A DNA stretch of 64,000 nt, taken from Psettodes erumei. Taxonomy: Eukaryota; Chordata; Actinopteri; Pleuronectiformes; Psettodidae. Shown here piece by piece: positions 13,765 through 25,500 of the stretch. A model generated the notes under the pieces. That model was not told where the DNA came from. It searched no databases and saw only the letters and a program-made list of their open reading frames with translations. Position 1 is the first letter of the stretch; every line of letters starts with the position of its first letter. The translations under genes and the position numbers were made by a program. Location of the stretch: positions 186,001 to 250,000 of the forward strand of contig JAFBJZ010000438.1 of the NCBI GenBank assembly GCA_016785225.1. The letters are read 5' to 3'.

Positions 13765-15199
13765 AATTTACAAATTTAAAATCAAATAAAAAAATCAAAA
13801 AATTTTCAAAACTCTGCAGACGAAGATCACAGGGAGGATTGTTATAAATGAATCAACCATCAGATGAGGTCCTCCAGATTAGATAAACTAGATTTAACGT
13901 GATTGCTCTGGAGCTACAAAGTAGCTGAGAATCAACGTTCACTATTTGTACAGTGGTGGGGTAGCGTAGTCTATATTGCCGATGCCTAAGGCTTTACATT
14001 ATTGTCTCGCTCTCTCCTTCACAGGCCACAGTCTTAGAAGAAATGCCTCCGTTCCCAGAGAGAGAGTCTTCCATCCTGGCCAAGCTGAAGAAGAAGAAGG
14101 GTCCTGGCAATCTGCCCGACATCGACGATACCCGGCGGAACGTCAACGGTAACACCGAGCACAGCGAGAAAGCTGAAGCCACAAACAAGGTAACTTCATA
14201 GTGTTGACAGTCTGTACAGATTCTTTTTTCCACTACACTGTGGAGAAAAACTTTTTAAAATTCTTAACAAGTGAAGAACTGATTCATCCATAATCCCTAA
14301 AACAAGCCTGCGTCACACAAACGTATTCAACAAATTTTTGCATATTATTCCATTTATGGCTTTTACTTGATTTTCAGCTTCACTTGTCCTTTCTTCATCC
14401 TTCCCTGTCCTGACCTCCCCCTCTCTTTCTTTTCCTCTTTCTGTTCCTTCTCTTCCTCCATCAGTCTTCTTTTTCACTGTTGGCAGACCTCCTCCCTACC
14501 AACAGACCTCGCCCTGCCTCCTCTAGCCCCGTCCTGCTCTCTGCTGGGACCATGGTATACATATAGCAAGAAACGACACATTAAGGCACTTCATATTCGT
14601 AGGCCATGCAGTAGTTGAAAGATTGTTTCACTGCCAGCTCTCGGTTTACAGTTAGCCACCAACATGTGCAAAGCTGCAGTGTCATGAGCGTTTATATTCC
14701 CTTGTATGAAAAGTGAGGAAGTTGAATGTTTCACTGTGACTTTAAATTCCTGTTTGTTAATGATGAGGTCTGCTGATGTGTCTCTCTCAGGGATCCACTC
14801 AGTCCTTCACAGACCTGCTGAATCTAAACTCAGCTCCCGCAGCAGGAGCCAATCTGCTCGTCGACGTCTTTTCCGACAACTCTACCCTTGGGTCTGTCGA
14901 AGTGTCAGAGGAAAACTTTCTCAGGTGGGACCACACTGTTAGCACGGTCGATGAAATAAGCGGAGTAAATTCAGCTGTACCACTGACTATTAAATGGGCA
15001 CTTCACACAGTCAGTGGACACACAGGAGACAGATTTAAAAAAAGAAATTGTCAAATCCAAGCTTTTAATTTCTTGTATGGGTCAAACTCCAAAGGCACTG
15101 GTTCTAGTATTTCCCATAATGGAAAAGGATGGTGTATATTATCAGCCCCTACATGTCATGTAAACACCACCACCAAGACATATTCTCTCTCTCCATATA

Positions 15200-15241
<42 letters not shown>

Positions 15242-17830
15242 AATATGCATCTGGTCTGAACAGCCTTGTACCTCCTTCTTGAACGTTGGCTAAAGAATTA
15301 GCTGCCATGTTCATGTTCTGCGACTGTAACAGTTTGCTACACCCCAAGCAAATGGATTGTCACAGTGAAAACTTAAAAAAAAGATTTTATTTTAAACAAA
15401 TATGGAGGTTATCAAAGTTTGGGACTGTATGCTTGTAAATTTCAGGTTTGTTTGTAAGAACAACGGCGTCATCTATGAGAACCAGCTTTTGCAGATTGGA
15501 CTGAAGTCAGAGTTCAGGCAGAACCTGGGTGAGCAGCTTCAGTCATCATGTTTACCTCCAGCATTTTTCACTTCTGTGAGATTTAAGGTTATTTTGAAAG
15601 GACACTTCTGACAGGCTAGTGTCCGGCGTCAAATATGATTCATTGTTATATATTATTTTGAATGTAGTGGATACTGGTCAGATTAGTCCAAAAGGATGAC
15701 ACTTAAAGACACATCGCCTGCTGTCGTCCCTCAGGTCGCATGTACGTGTTCTATGGCAACAAGACATCGACCCAGTTCCTCAGCTTCTCCTCATCAGTGT
15801 CAAGTAACGACACCCTCAAGACTCATATCCTTTCTTCTGTCTGGCAGCTTCTTGTGACACCTTGATCGGCACATTTCAGCCCACAGGGAGCAGAATCAGC
15901 AAGTATTACTACTACTTTCCACAGGTCTGCTGTCTCTGCATATCGCTCAAAGGTTCCAACACAACAGAATGGGCCTTGACCATAGTCCCCACAGCTGAAT
16001 GTCCATGCTAAGGCAGTAGACCCCATAATCGAAGGTGGGGCTCAGGTCCAACAGATCCTCAACATTGAGTGTGTGTCAGATTTCACTGATGCACCGGTAC
16101 TCAACATCCAGTTCAGGTTGGTGTCTGAATTCTCATTCATTTTTTTGGTAAGGGTGGGGTTTTCTGTAAAAGATGTGCTAATTTTGGACTGTGCCTGTAA
16201 ACAGATACGGTGGAATTCTGCAGAACATTGCGGTGAAACTCCCTGTGATGCTGAACAAGTTCTTCCAGCCCACAGAGATGACGTCCCAAGACTTCTTCCA
16301 GCGCTGGAAACAGCTTGGGGCGTAAGGCTCACTTCACATCAGCAGTGACTGCATGCGTCATAGAGGCAGATCCCTTTACTTTGAGAGATGTTGATCGATT
16401 TGAGTGGATCAGCACTGATTTTTCTGCTCATTGTGCAACACAGTCAGGTAGCAGACATTTAATTTGTGTCACATTTCACAATTTCTTCAGTGGCCATGAC
16501 TGATTCAAAATTTTCACATTCAGTAAAATAACTTCATGCGAGAACGGGAAAGTGCTGTGGACCGTTCTTTGCATTTAGACTGTGTAGAAATGCAGCTGTC
16601 AACAAAAAGTGAACATACAGAGGCTGAAGTAGGTCATGTACAGTAAGTCACAGTAACACGTTCCTGTTATTTCTTCCTCCTGGAGATAAGTGATTCTCTT
16701 CTCTTGCTTCTCTGTGTCCTCAGTCCTCAGCAAGAGGTTCAGAAAATCTTCAAAGCCAAACACCCAATGGACACGGACGTTTCCAAGGCCAAGGTAAAAA
16801 AAACAAAACAAAAACTAAACATCATCCAACATCACATCATATAATTCATAATTCAGTTTGGTTGTTTGCTCAGTGATACATTTAGGATACGGGTTTGTTT
16901 TTGATTCATTTATGTCTCATTCATAAGGTACAGATCACACTCCAAACAGCCCCAGCAATTTAGATTTAGTTCTAAACTACACTACTTTGTAAACTCTGTG
17001 AAAAACCATTAACTCACAGATACTCTCATTTATTGAATTAGTTCCCAAAAGAGAAGGTGTCTTCTGATTGATTTCAGATAGTTTCAAGTAAGTGACAAGT
17101 CTCAGCAGCCACTAAGTTAAAAAACAATGTGGAGCCTCTGAATCGATGCAGTGGGGGTAGTCAGTGTCAAGGCGCTGCATCCACCAGTCACCTACATGCA
17201 ATCACAGCTTTCTGCTAGGTAGCCTTTTAGCGTGAACACTGTATTTCTGCTGTTTATCTTGAAATAGCCTCAACAAAAGTTCAGTGCAGGGCTGTCTTCA
17301 GTCTGAACATGCACACTGAACTCAACTCTGACTTCTTCTGGAGCCTCTCACATATCTGCAGTGGCATTAGAAGAAAGGGATGGTTCAAAGTTTTCATTAT
17401 GAGCACTTTGTCTGCTTGTTGGTGGCAGAGCTGCAGATAGAGATCATTCTGATCAGGTAGAAACATTCAATTTCCAACAGCATTTCTTAACTAACTACTC
17501 CTGATAGGCCATGAACCAGCCCTCACAGCCAGCAGCTAAGTCAACCTTGAGTGGAGATTACTTTGTCAGCTGCTGTGTTCAAAATGTGTCAAGCCCAACT
17601 TTTAAGAAGGAAAAAAACTCAATCTCCAGTTGTTATAAACTATTGTTCCGGGGTACTGAAATGATTCTGGCATTTGGGTTCTGGGTTTTGTAGATCTTAG
17701 GTTTCGGTGTAGCTCTGCTGGACCGGGTGGATCCCAATCCTGAAAACTTCGTCGGAGCTGGAGTCATTCACACGAAGAACACTCAGGTGGGCTGTCTCCT
17801 CAGACTGGAGCCCAACACACAAGCACAGGT

Positions 17831-17864
<34 letters not shown>

Positions 17865-17997
17865 TCATCCCTGCACGGAGCCTTGGTATAGCCTGTGTAA
17901 CTGTTTGTGTTCTGTTCAGATGTACCGTCTGACCCTCCGGACCAGCAGGGACTCCGTGTCTCAGAGACTGTGTGACCTGCTCTCTGAACAGTTTTAG
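5453..17997 (+). CDS. ap2a2: AP-2 complex subunit alpha-2 (alpha-adaptin), 22 coding exons
   Basis: Large subunit of the plasma-membrane clathrin adaptor AP-2, which binds PtdIns(4,5)P2, dileucine cargo and endocytic accessory proteins. Coding exons: 5453-5519, 7723-7791, 8274-8416, 8593-8786, 9470-9599, 10167-10268, 10353-10461, 11147-11297, 11501-11669, 12290-12427, 12513-12695, 12944-13041, 13463-13694, 14025-14189, 14791-14924, 15446-15528, 15735-15824, 15993-16116, 16205-16321, 16724-16793, 17694-17828, 17920-17997. They join in phase to 926 codons plus stop (human AP2A2 is 939). The helical trunk spans roughly residues 1-590, including the lipid-binding KKKY at 55-58; a shortened hinge contains DLLNL; the ear ends in SEQF. 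Residues that separate the paralogues ([33 protein letters not shown]) favour alpha-2 over alpha-1. All introns look GT-AG except the one after exon 17, which appears AT-AC. Confidence 0.96.
7165..7505 (+). mobile_element. degenerate Tc1/mariner-like element in ap2a2 intron 1
   Basis: The block carries recognisable pieces of a common fish Tc1-like transposon: the segment around AATCAGCCAATCATGTGGC with a nearby GCATGCAGACATGGTTCAG, then a transposase-coding remnant around GGAAACGCCTTGTTAATGAG and CCAGAGTGGTTCAG. Many small deletions break any reading frame, so it is inactive. Family assignment is from memory of the consensus. Confidence 0.6.
10050..10139. mobile_element. 90-bp piggyBac-like MITE in ap2a2 intron 5
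   Basis: The element is bounded by TTAA on both sides (10050-10053 and 10136-10139), the target duplication typical of piggyBac. Its ends are inverted: CCCTTCTGCT on the left mirrors AGCAGGAGGG on the right, with one mismatch. The interior contains a near-palindrome around GGGGTCCCCGGGACCCC. It lies 27 bp before the acceptor of ap2a2 exon 6 and has no coding capacity. Confidence 0.6.
13730..13761. repeat. (CA)n microsatellite, ap2a2 intron 13
   Basis: About 16 CA units starting 36 bp after the exon 13 donor (GTTTGT at 13695). Confidence 0.95.
15201..15237. repeat. (AC)n microsatellite, ap2a2 intron 15
   Basis: About 18 AC units within the intron between exons 15 and 16. They are read through by an open frame that runs on from exon 15, which is not a real extension. 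Confidence 0.95.
15825..15992 (+). other. ap2a2: U12-type AT-AC intron of ap2a2
   Basis: The exon 17/18 junction has no usable GT donor in a suitable place. Instead the intron opens with ATATCCTTTC at 15825-15834, a full match to the minor-spliceosome 5' site, and closes with AC at 15991-15992. CCTTGAC at 15974-15980 matches the U12 branch-site consensus, with the branch A at 15979, 13 nt before the intron end, which is in the normal 10-16 nt range. Splicing here joins ACT C to AG CTG, keeps the frame and gives LKTQLNVHAK, which aligns without gaps to the alpha-2 ear. A GT-AG alternative would need a weak GTCTGG donor and would add residues not in the family. Confidence 0.85.
17832..17861. 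repeat. (CA)n microsatellite abutting the ap2a2 exon 21 donor
   Basis: The CA repeat starts within the donor sequence GTAAAC at 17829 and runs for about 15 units, so the repeat supplies the intron positions just after the GT. Confidence 0.95.
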
Positions 17998-20020
17998 ACT
18001 CAACAGATCACCAGCAGTTCCACGCTCTCCTTAGAATCAAATTGATGGATTGTACTGTGTACATTCTTTTTTTTTTACTTTACTTATTTTTCACACATAG
18101 CTTTACTAATATGTCACTGGTCTAGATTGTGTTTGCTCACACTGTGAACACAGGTTGCAGACAGCACTGCAGCATTCTGCAGCTCTGACGTTTAGAAATT
18201 GTGTGCGTGTTGTTTTTTTTTTTTTTTTGTTTTGTTTTCCTGCTTGGATAGTTCCTTCTTATTCAGACATTTTGAAGAGTCAGTTAGGAGGTGTGAATGA
18301 GCTTGAGTAAGAAGATGTCATTTTTATTGTGCGCTTACCAATCATCTCAACAGTGAATTCACTTGTTCTGATTGTGTGTCTGTGATACATGTATGCTTGT
18401 AGTGTTTCAGACAACAGTTGCACAGGACTAGGAAGTTTTCCTCGACTTCTTGCCCACTTGCACTTTTGTAAAAGAAAAAAGAAATGAGTCACATAAGTAG
18501 AATAGACAAGAGAAAGCGACTTCATGTCAGTTCCCTACTCTGGTCACACATTTGTCATCTCAAGAGGAAAAGCAAAACTTCTCTTTGTAGTATTTTTCTT
18601 TTTTTTTAGATTAGATTTTTGATGCAATAATTTTTTCCCTTGTGGGAATTTTTGAGCTACATTGTGCAAAGATTTTACATGTATGCATTTTACACACTAG
18701 AATAAATAGAAATCAAGTCAATATATAAACACTAGGTAGCAAATGAATATCCGTTTCTCATAGTGATTTTGTTTCCAGAATATCTTCGTCACATTTGTGC
18801 CTTTTGAACGTTTATTACTCTGTTGAGAAGTGAAAGAGCCTTCAAGCAAACAAGAGTAACCTTCTTCAAGTCTAAAGCACTGCCAGACACACACTATATT
18901 TGCCTAAATACATTTATTCACAGAGCACTCCCAAACTGGTAACAGTTCTATATTTCAATAACGTGGTGTATTTCCTGTTTTGTAAAATGTACTTTTATTC
19001 TTATACTTGATGACATTTTTGATGCTTTGGCTCTGTCCACAGGTGAAAAAACCCTTCCTACTGTCACCGTTAAAGACAAACCGCAGTCAAAACCCCAGAT
19101 TATTCTTTTTACACTGCTGTCTTTCTGTGTACTAAAACAACAACAAAACATGCTTTCCCTTCTCCAGCCTTGAATGCTAAGCAAATCCAACTGTCTTCTG
19201 GCTGCAGCTTCATTTTTAGCCTTAGCTAAAAGCTAGCTTTATTGTTAACATACCAAAATGTCACACAGTTCTTTCACAATCCTCAGATTGTTCGTGAATC
19301 ATTAGCCTCAGTCTGGACCTGGAAAGCTTTACTGTGACATGTCATTTTACCACACTCCTCTTTAATGTTTTAACGATGGCTACAGGCCCGTAGCATCCAC
19401 TCACTCACATGTGGGATTTCAGTGTTCACGTCGTTCTAAGACAATGGACTCAGACGATCTGTTTACTTTTGTCAGACGCAGGAGAACCCAGCTGTCTTCC
19501 AGAAAAACCAAGCAGCTGCATATTTTCTGTTGTTTAGCTGTAAATGACTGCTTGACAAAAGCACTGATGTTCTTTCTTGCCTGTTTTGGATACAGCGCCA
19601 TGGAAAAGTCAAAGGCCAAATGTGTGTTGTGTCTTTCACATGTCTGTTGTTGCACCCGACTCTGCAGTTCTACCTAAGTGTTTATTTTTGTGGCTCATGG
19701 TGACCGCTAACAGCAGCTGAGCCTCGTATTGCTGAGGCATCACTAGACCCACACACACAAGGTCACACTGAACTCAACTGTAGATCTGTATCCGTGATCC
19801 TCAGTGCTTCCTTATATCGTTTGCCATTTTAACTTTGGACCTTGTCACAGTGCTGTTCCTGTTTGTGCCTTCGAACACGTGTCAGGCATTCTGTGTCAGA
19901 CACAGGGTTATGCTGCATTTGAAAAAAAAAAAAAAAGGCTGGATACGTTGTCACTATTTAATTGTTTCAGTATCCACAATTGAAAATTGTTTTTACAAAT
20001 AAAAAAACAATGGAAACATA
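17998..20020 (+). other. ap2a2: ap2a2 3'UTR, long, with two candidate poly(A) signals
   Basis: No other gene is seen between the ap2a2 stop and about 20.0 kb. AATAAA occurs at 18711-18716 and 19998-20003, which allows a short (about 0.7 kb) and a long (about 2 kb) 3'UTR. The stretch contains T-runs near 18066 and 18220 and an A-run at 19921-19936. Which signal is used cannot be read from the sequence. Confidence 0.6.
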
Positions 20021-20189
20021 TTGTTTGCCTTTTGATTGGATTTATTAGCATGAACATGTTCAGTATAACTCGGGGATCTCGACTTTAAACCCTACCGCTG
20101 CAGTAGCTGGCTTCTCCATTCTCTCCATCCACTAGCGGCCTCTAGTGGCTAAAGGATAGAGGGCTGCTCATTAAAACTCACTGACTGAG

Positions 20190-20740
20190 CAGGGAGGCCA
20201 TTAATCACAGAGGTAACCAAGAGGCCAAAGATAACCCTGAAGGAGAGACTGGAGTGTCTGTCCACATCGGCGTTATGGAGCAGTGGCCAGAAAGAAACCA
20301 TTCTTTAAAGAAAAATATGAGAAGGCAACTTTGGAATTTGCAAAAAGTCACCTGGGAGATTCCCAAACATGTGAGACTAAAATTGAACATTTTGGTCAAC
20401 AAGGACAACTCCATGTGTGACACAAACCCAAGTCCTCTCATCGCGCTCACTGTCTCACAGTGAAACATGGTGGTGGCAGCGGGAGGAATCATGGGTGGTG
20501 TTTAATGCAGAGATTCATCAGCAAAACTTGTATCAGTCTTCCAGAAAACTGAGACATGAGGAATACTGCCAAAGCATCAGTTGTGTATTTTAGTAAACAC
20601 TTGTCCCGGAGTGGCCGGGTCAAAGCCCAGACCTCAGTTTAATCTGTGGTTTGATTTAAGGACTGCTGTACACCAACATAATCCAGTCAAGGACAAAAGA
20701 TGCCAAAGGGGCTGAATACTTCGCAGGGCACTTTAAAACA
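20190..20740 (+). mobile_element. degenerate Tc1-like transposase remnant
   Basis: The order of motifs is that of a Tc1 transposase open frame read on the plus strand: GAGGTAACCAAGA near the left end, AGTGAAACATGGTGGTGGCA (encoding the VKHGGG block) at about 20459, GTGGCCGGGTCAAAGCCCAG followed by ACCTCAGTTTAATC (the QSPDLNP block) near 20612-20646, and GGGGCTGAATACTTC near the right end. Frameshifts and stops throughout make it a fossil. I see no intact terminal repeats. Confidence 0.8.
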
Positions 20741-20920
20741 TATCAGGACATTAAATAAATCACATTGTTTTAACTAAAAGGGTCAAAATGACTGTTAGGG
20801 CCTCAAGCAATTCATGAATGAAGCTTTGGGGAAGATCTCTTCCTTCACATTCTACCTTTTCCTTATGTGAGATAATGTTGGATATGTGCTCCTGATCTAT
20901 TTCTCTCTGTATCACTTTCA

Positions 20921-21060
20921 GTCCATCCATTTTCAGTACTGCTTATGCGTACACGGTCGCTGGGGTGCTGGAGCCAATTCCAGCTGACACTGGGCAAGGA
21001 CAGAGTACACCAGACAAACACAGAAAGGTCCCCACAGAACTGGAGTTTCAACTGGAAGCT
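20921..21060 (+). repeat. dispersed teleost repeat fragment
   Basis: The pattern TCCATCCATTTTCAGTACTG followed by GGTCGCTGGGGTGCTGGAGC and CAGCTGACACTGGGC resembles a very common dispersed repeat of fish genomes. Its class is uncertain to me. Confidence 0.5.
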
Positions 21061-22020
21061 TCTTGCTGTGAGGCGACGTCATCATATATGACCAATGAGC
21101 TTTCTGTCCACCTTGCACAAACCAGTCACTGGAAGCTGCTCTTTAAACATCATTGCAGTTCTTCTTGTCTCCTTCAGGCCTACAACCCACCTCCTCCCCA
21201 ACACAATGACATCATCCATGACACTTGTCCAAATGTTTCCATCAGCTGCCCGCTGACTCTCCTCCCCCACCACCAGCATCTTATCTCCAGAGGATCCTGT
21301 CCTATCTCTTATCTTCGTATGGACCTGCACTCAATGAAGATACAGCATCATTGGAATCTAATCACCAAAATTCATAAATGTGGTTACTCACTGTCATGTG
21401 ATCTCTCTTAAACTAACTTACAATCCTGAGACCTGTAATTAATCAGTCACAGACACCAGATCTTCTAATGTTTATTTTATTTGAAATGATATTCAAGTGG
21501 ATTCACAGTGCTGTGCACCAATGGCTAAGTGACGACTCTTTTTAAATAAGGTATGCTTGCAAACTGTCTTTTGAAGGCACTTAGGCAGGTAGGTTGTCCC
21601 AGGCATCTTGGAGGATTTGCCACAGTTGACGTGCCCTCTGTGTCTCAGTGCCTTCTCTCTCTTCATGTAATGAGGTCAGGGCTCAGTGGGGTCCAGACTA
21701 CTTGCTGCAGCACACCTTGTTGCTCTTATCACTGAAGACAGCTCTTCGTGACTGGCTGTGTGTGGGGTCCCTGTCAAGCTGCAGAATGACCTCAGGACCC
21801 AGTAAGACTGATAAATTCTAACCAGCAGACCTTTGCACAACACTGCACATAGCAATCACTATCCATTGATTACTGAGAAACACATCACATTCCATGGTGA
21901 CTGTGGTGTGTATTTTTGTTGATGCAGTTGTCTACACATTGAAAGTGAAGGTTCAGACTTCTTTTCATGAACTAACCTGCTGTCTGATAAAATCTTTCAG
22001 TGATGCTGTAGTAGACAGAT
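21061..22020. other. intergenic sequence between ap2a2 and c19orf12
   Basis: I see no gene, splice-supported exon or clear repeat. A 148-codon open frame that ends here shows no family resemblance. Confidence 0.5.
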
Positions 22021-22024
22021 ACAC

Positions 22025-22095
22025 CCAGCTGGCAGTTTATTAGGTACACCAAGCTAGAACTTGTGTCATCTAATACAACAACAATGAATCAAACA
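22025..22095 (+). mobile_element. terminal fragment of a Tc1/mariner-like element
   Basis: GGCAGTTTATTAGGTACACC matches the terminal region of the same fish element family whose internal part lies in ap2a2 intron 1. The fragment also contains TTTATT (22036-22041), which read on the minus strand is an AATAAA signal about 310 bp after the c19orf12 stop. Confidence 0.55.
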
Positions 22096-22347
22096 ATGAA
22101 CAACAATGAAATAAAAATAAAAAGGAACACCTTGCCTCCCAAATGACTATACAGCTGTTAAACAGTTTCAACACAAACTGAACATGGCAACCTTCCCTGA
22201 AGGACAATGATTTCTTTGTTGCCGGGATAGAAAAGGCGACCGTGACAATATGACAAATGAAAGTGAAAAGGCCAAAATACACTGTAAAGGATTCCACTTG
22301 TGTTTGGCAGGCCTGACCATCCTGAAGAGTCCATTTGTCAGCGTAGC

Positions 22348-23528
22348 TCAGTCTTGATAGCGCACCTCAGCTCTGAGTTCTTTTGTGATGTAGTTGAGCA
22401 GCGCAGCAGTGACCTGCTGCTGGAGTGTGGCATTGCCCATCACAAGAGCGATAAGCTGGGCTGCATCCATCCAGTCCAGGTTGCCCAGCACGGCCACTAC
22501 ATCATCATAGAGCTTCTGTTGCTGGCTGGGGGGCAGCTCCATCAGGATCTGAGGCAGAGGCCTGAACTGACCCGAGGTCATCCAGCTGCCTAAGAGACCG
22601 CCTACTGCCCCACCTGGTGAAGACACACACAGGGGTGTGGAAAAAATGGTCCACATAGAAAACATAACTGATGGGGAATCTTAAAGGATACGTCCGGTGA
22701 TATATTTTTTTCATTATTAATAAATTCAATAAAGAGACCCAAACCAACACCGAACTGGTCGTACTAACATGCAGTTGAACTCTATCTTTTTCCTCTGCAC
22801 CACTGTTGTCCAAAAACTATTAAAGACCAATGAGGCCTGCTCTTGCACTGGGTCGCATGTTCTTCTTTAACCTGAACGTGGGCACTATAGTTTGTTATGA
22901 CTTAGTCCCACATGCACTATTAAACAGCAAAGGTTGTGTTCATTCAATACTCTTTGTTTATTTCATCAGGAGGAAGGGGTATTGTTTTTTACTACATAAT
23001 CTGCACAGTTCAATTTCATGACATCATTTTATTAATCAGATGTTGAAGCTGCTGTAGTAAGTATTTTTATATGAACAGCTCAGTTCTACAAGGCTTTATA
23101 AGATCTTCCAGTAGATTTTTTTTGCTATAATGGCCTGTAACTTGTGTTTACTTATGCTATGTTGTGTTTCCAGCAGCTGCTTGCAGCTGTTTTCAGTGAA
23201 AAAGGCTCTGATTGACAAAGTTAGTGACTGCTAGTGACCATAGTAGAACCAATCTCACAATCTCAAAGCCGCCTGTCAGTGTGTACATGCTGAACAGACA
23301 GCTGTAAGGTCGACCTCATAAATCCAGAGGTCTGAGTCAGTAGTGTGGGTCCGAGTGTCGAATCTTACCGACAGCAATCCCTGGAGGTCCACAGAGCAGC
23401 CCGCCTACGAAAGCAGCTCCTCCCGCCACCATTGCCCCTTTGGTGGAGTTTTTCACTGCGACCCTGATCTGATCATGTGCTGATATTTCACAGCACAGAC
23501 GCATGACATCGTGCACTTGAGGATGCAT
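22348..23528 (-). CDS. c19orf12: C19orf12-like small membrane protein, two coding exons
   Basis: Coding exons on the minus strand are 23528-23369 and 22613-22348; they join within a glycine codon (G|GT) to 141 codons plus stop, the length of the shorter human isoform. The protein has a short polar N-terminus, a glycine-rich hydrophobic hairpin spanning the exon junction (GGPPG-like turn followed by AVGG and GGLLG, glycine-zipper spacing) and a conserved C-terminal half with WMTSGQF, ILMELPP, and KELRAE near the end. In mammals C19orf12 sits at mitochondria, ER and lipid-related contacts and is mutated in the neurodegeneration MPAN; its molecular activity is not settled. The start at 23528 was chosen because it gives the family N-terminus. 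A minus-strand acceptor at 23571-23572 and a donor at 24549-24548 imply a separate non-coding first exon (about 24550-24750). Confidence 0.93.
22675..23000. repeat. probable MITE fragment in c19orf12 intron
   Basis: The stretch starts AAAGGATACGTCCGGTGATA and contains phrases (AGAGACCCAAACCAACACCG, TCTTTTTCCTCTGCACCACT) that I recall as a dispersed teleost repeat. No terminal repeats were resolved. Confidence 0.35.
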
Positions 23529-23570
23529 CCCTGCATGGAAGTGCTGGCAACTCTACTGTGGTGTCTTCCC

Positions 23571-25500
23571 CTTAAAATAAAAAAATAAGAGCCAGCTATA
23601 AGCCTTGGTTCAGGCTGACTTTTGCTCTGTGATTGTAGCATCTACCAAACTACCAAACTTAACCTGGTCACTAAAAAAAGGAATACCAGTAAATAATGTA
23701 GATTGTACGATCTTACAGTGAGCATGAAGATCATGTAATAATTTGTTGAGTTTTTTTTCTCAAAGACAGACTTATATACCACTACCTTTACTATTGTGTA
23801 GTATTGTCATATTTGCACATACCGAATATAACACAAAATATATGGCGTACGACATTAAAAAGCGAGTGTACAGCAGACTACCCATGGTAGCATTAGTATG
23901 TAAGTTTTATTTATAGACTCAGGAACTAATCACAACATAAACTAAAATAGATGTTGACACAAGGCCCATATACGAGACACAGCCACAAAAGTAAGTGATC
24001 AATGCAAGACCCACCTGAACTGATATTGTACATTAGTGGTATGCATTACAATAATATAACATCAGCGACCCTAAAACACTAAAATGCAGGGGCATGCAGG
24101 GAACCTGGAGCTTTCATTAGGGCTCGTCATTTTTATAAAACTACTATAGACTAATATGAGACTAATACAGCAGTAATGCAATGAATCCTGCTTTCAAGAA
24201 GATTAGAATATAATATAACATGAGAAAACAGTGTGCTTTCCCATAATAGTCGATGATGAGATCAGTAAACCTGTCTCAGCCCGATTAAAGTGGATATAAT
24301 AAGCTAATATAAGTCTCTAATCTTATTTCAGAAAAGAAAACTTAATGACAGTGGAGACCGTGTTAATCGACGATGTTCTGATTACACCTCAGCACAATTC
24401 TATATTTAAAAGTTTCTATTTTAATGCACAACACACAAGTATCTCGTCGTTCATTTCTGAGACGAGAGACACAAGACAGCGGTCACACGAAGATTGTCTT
24501 TATCTATCTTAAAATTCATATGATATGAAATGATGTGATAGTTTCCTACCTTCAGTCCAGTCCCGAATGGGACGGAGTTGGCAGTCGTCCTACCTCACAG
24601 CTAAACCAGAGAGTATACACAGAAACAGACAATCGAAATAAGAGTTGCAGTCGAAAAGTTATTTTTCTTAGAAAGTTTCCTCACTGTGTGAAATGACCCG
24701 GACGTTTTTAAGTGACACAGATGCTGGGAGCCAGTCCAAATGCTAAGGAGGGTTGCTTTGTTGCTTCCCAGCTCGTCTCATTGAGAATAGTAAACACTAA
24801 ACCGTCCTTTACGAAAGGAAAGATGCTTTCCCACAATTCCTTGCGGTAGCAACTTTGTAACCGTAGCACCATTTAACACCCACTTATTATGGATAAAGTT
24901 TTGCGCAGCGTAGGCGCAGTTGGATTCATTTGAATTGTCCTCACATTGTCCATCGAAGTTGGAGGAAAGTGGTTTGCAAGGGTTTCTTTTGGACTTTTTG
25001 ACCGCAGCGTTACAGCTTATGCCTCGCCCTGGAGCACGGCCGCCACCACAGCTCAAATATCTGACGGTGTCAAACGTTGTCGCCTTTTTTGCGCTGCACA
25101 GCGGAGTGAATAGCAGCCACTGTTTGCGCATGTGCAAGTTGAGGGACGTTAGAAAAACAACATTTAAAAAAAAAATTCTGAGCAATTTAACTCGCGTGTA
25201 ACACACATTACTGACATTTCAACAGTATTGAACACAGGCGTTAACATCTTATATCACGACAGGTAAAACTTGTATGTTTTGTCTTGTGTTAGCTCGGATA
25301 CAGCTCCACTCCGAGTTACCTGAGAAAACTGTTCACAACAAGTGTGGACGGGTACTTTACGAAATGTGATATAAATCTGATATTTCCGCTCACATCAGCG
25401 CCCCTGAAGGCGTCGTCGGGGCTGGCTGACATGTGACGCAGGCCACTGGGCGGGGCTCGGCCGTGACGTTTTACGACTCAGGGAGGACTCTCGCAGACAA
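23571..25500. promoter_or_regulatory. c19orf12 5' intron, non-coding exon and shared divergent upstream region with the TP53INP gene
   Basis: From left to right this holds an AT-rich minus-strand intron (23571-24549), the predicted non-coding exon 1 of c19orf12 (about 24550-24750), and a CpG-containing stretch of roughly 750 bp up to the predicted start of the TP53INP-family transcript near 25450. Open frames of 93 and 142 codons in the middle overlap on opposite strands and have no family resemblance. Confidence 0.45.

Noticed and set aside
14487..14554. Possible extra ap2a2 hinge exon with good AG and GT borders
   Set aside because: Its 68 bp would break the frame between exons 14 and 15, which join in phase without it. 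It could only be a frame-shifting alternative exon.
14776..15282. 168-codon open frame on the plus strand
   Set aside because: It is ap2a2 exon 15 read through its donor at 14925 into intron and a CA microsatellite; the family sequence continues at exon 16 (15446).
15825..15994. GT-AG reading of the ap2a2 exon 17/18 junction
   Set aside because: It needs a poor GTCTGG donor and inserts about five extra residues; the AT-AC reading has all three U12 signals and a gapless family match.
24778..25206. 142-codon minus-strand and 93-codon plus-strand open frames
   Set aside because: They overlap each other in the c19orf12/TP53INP upstream region and neither resembles a protein family.
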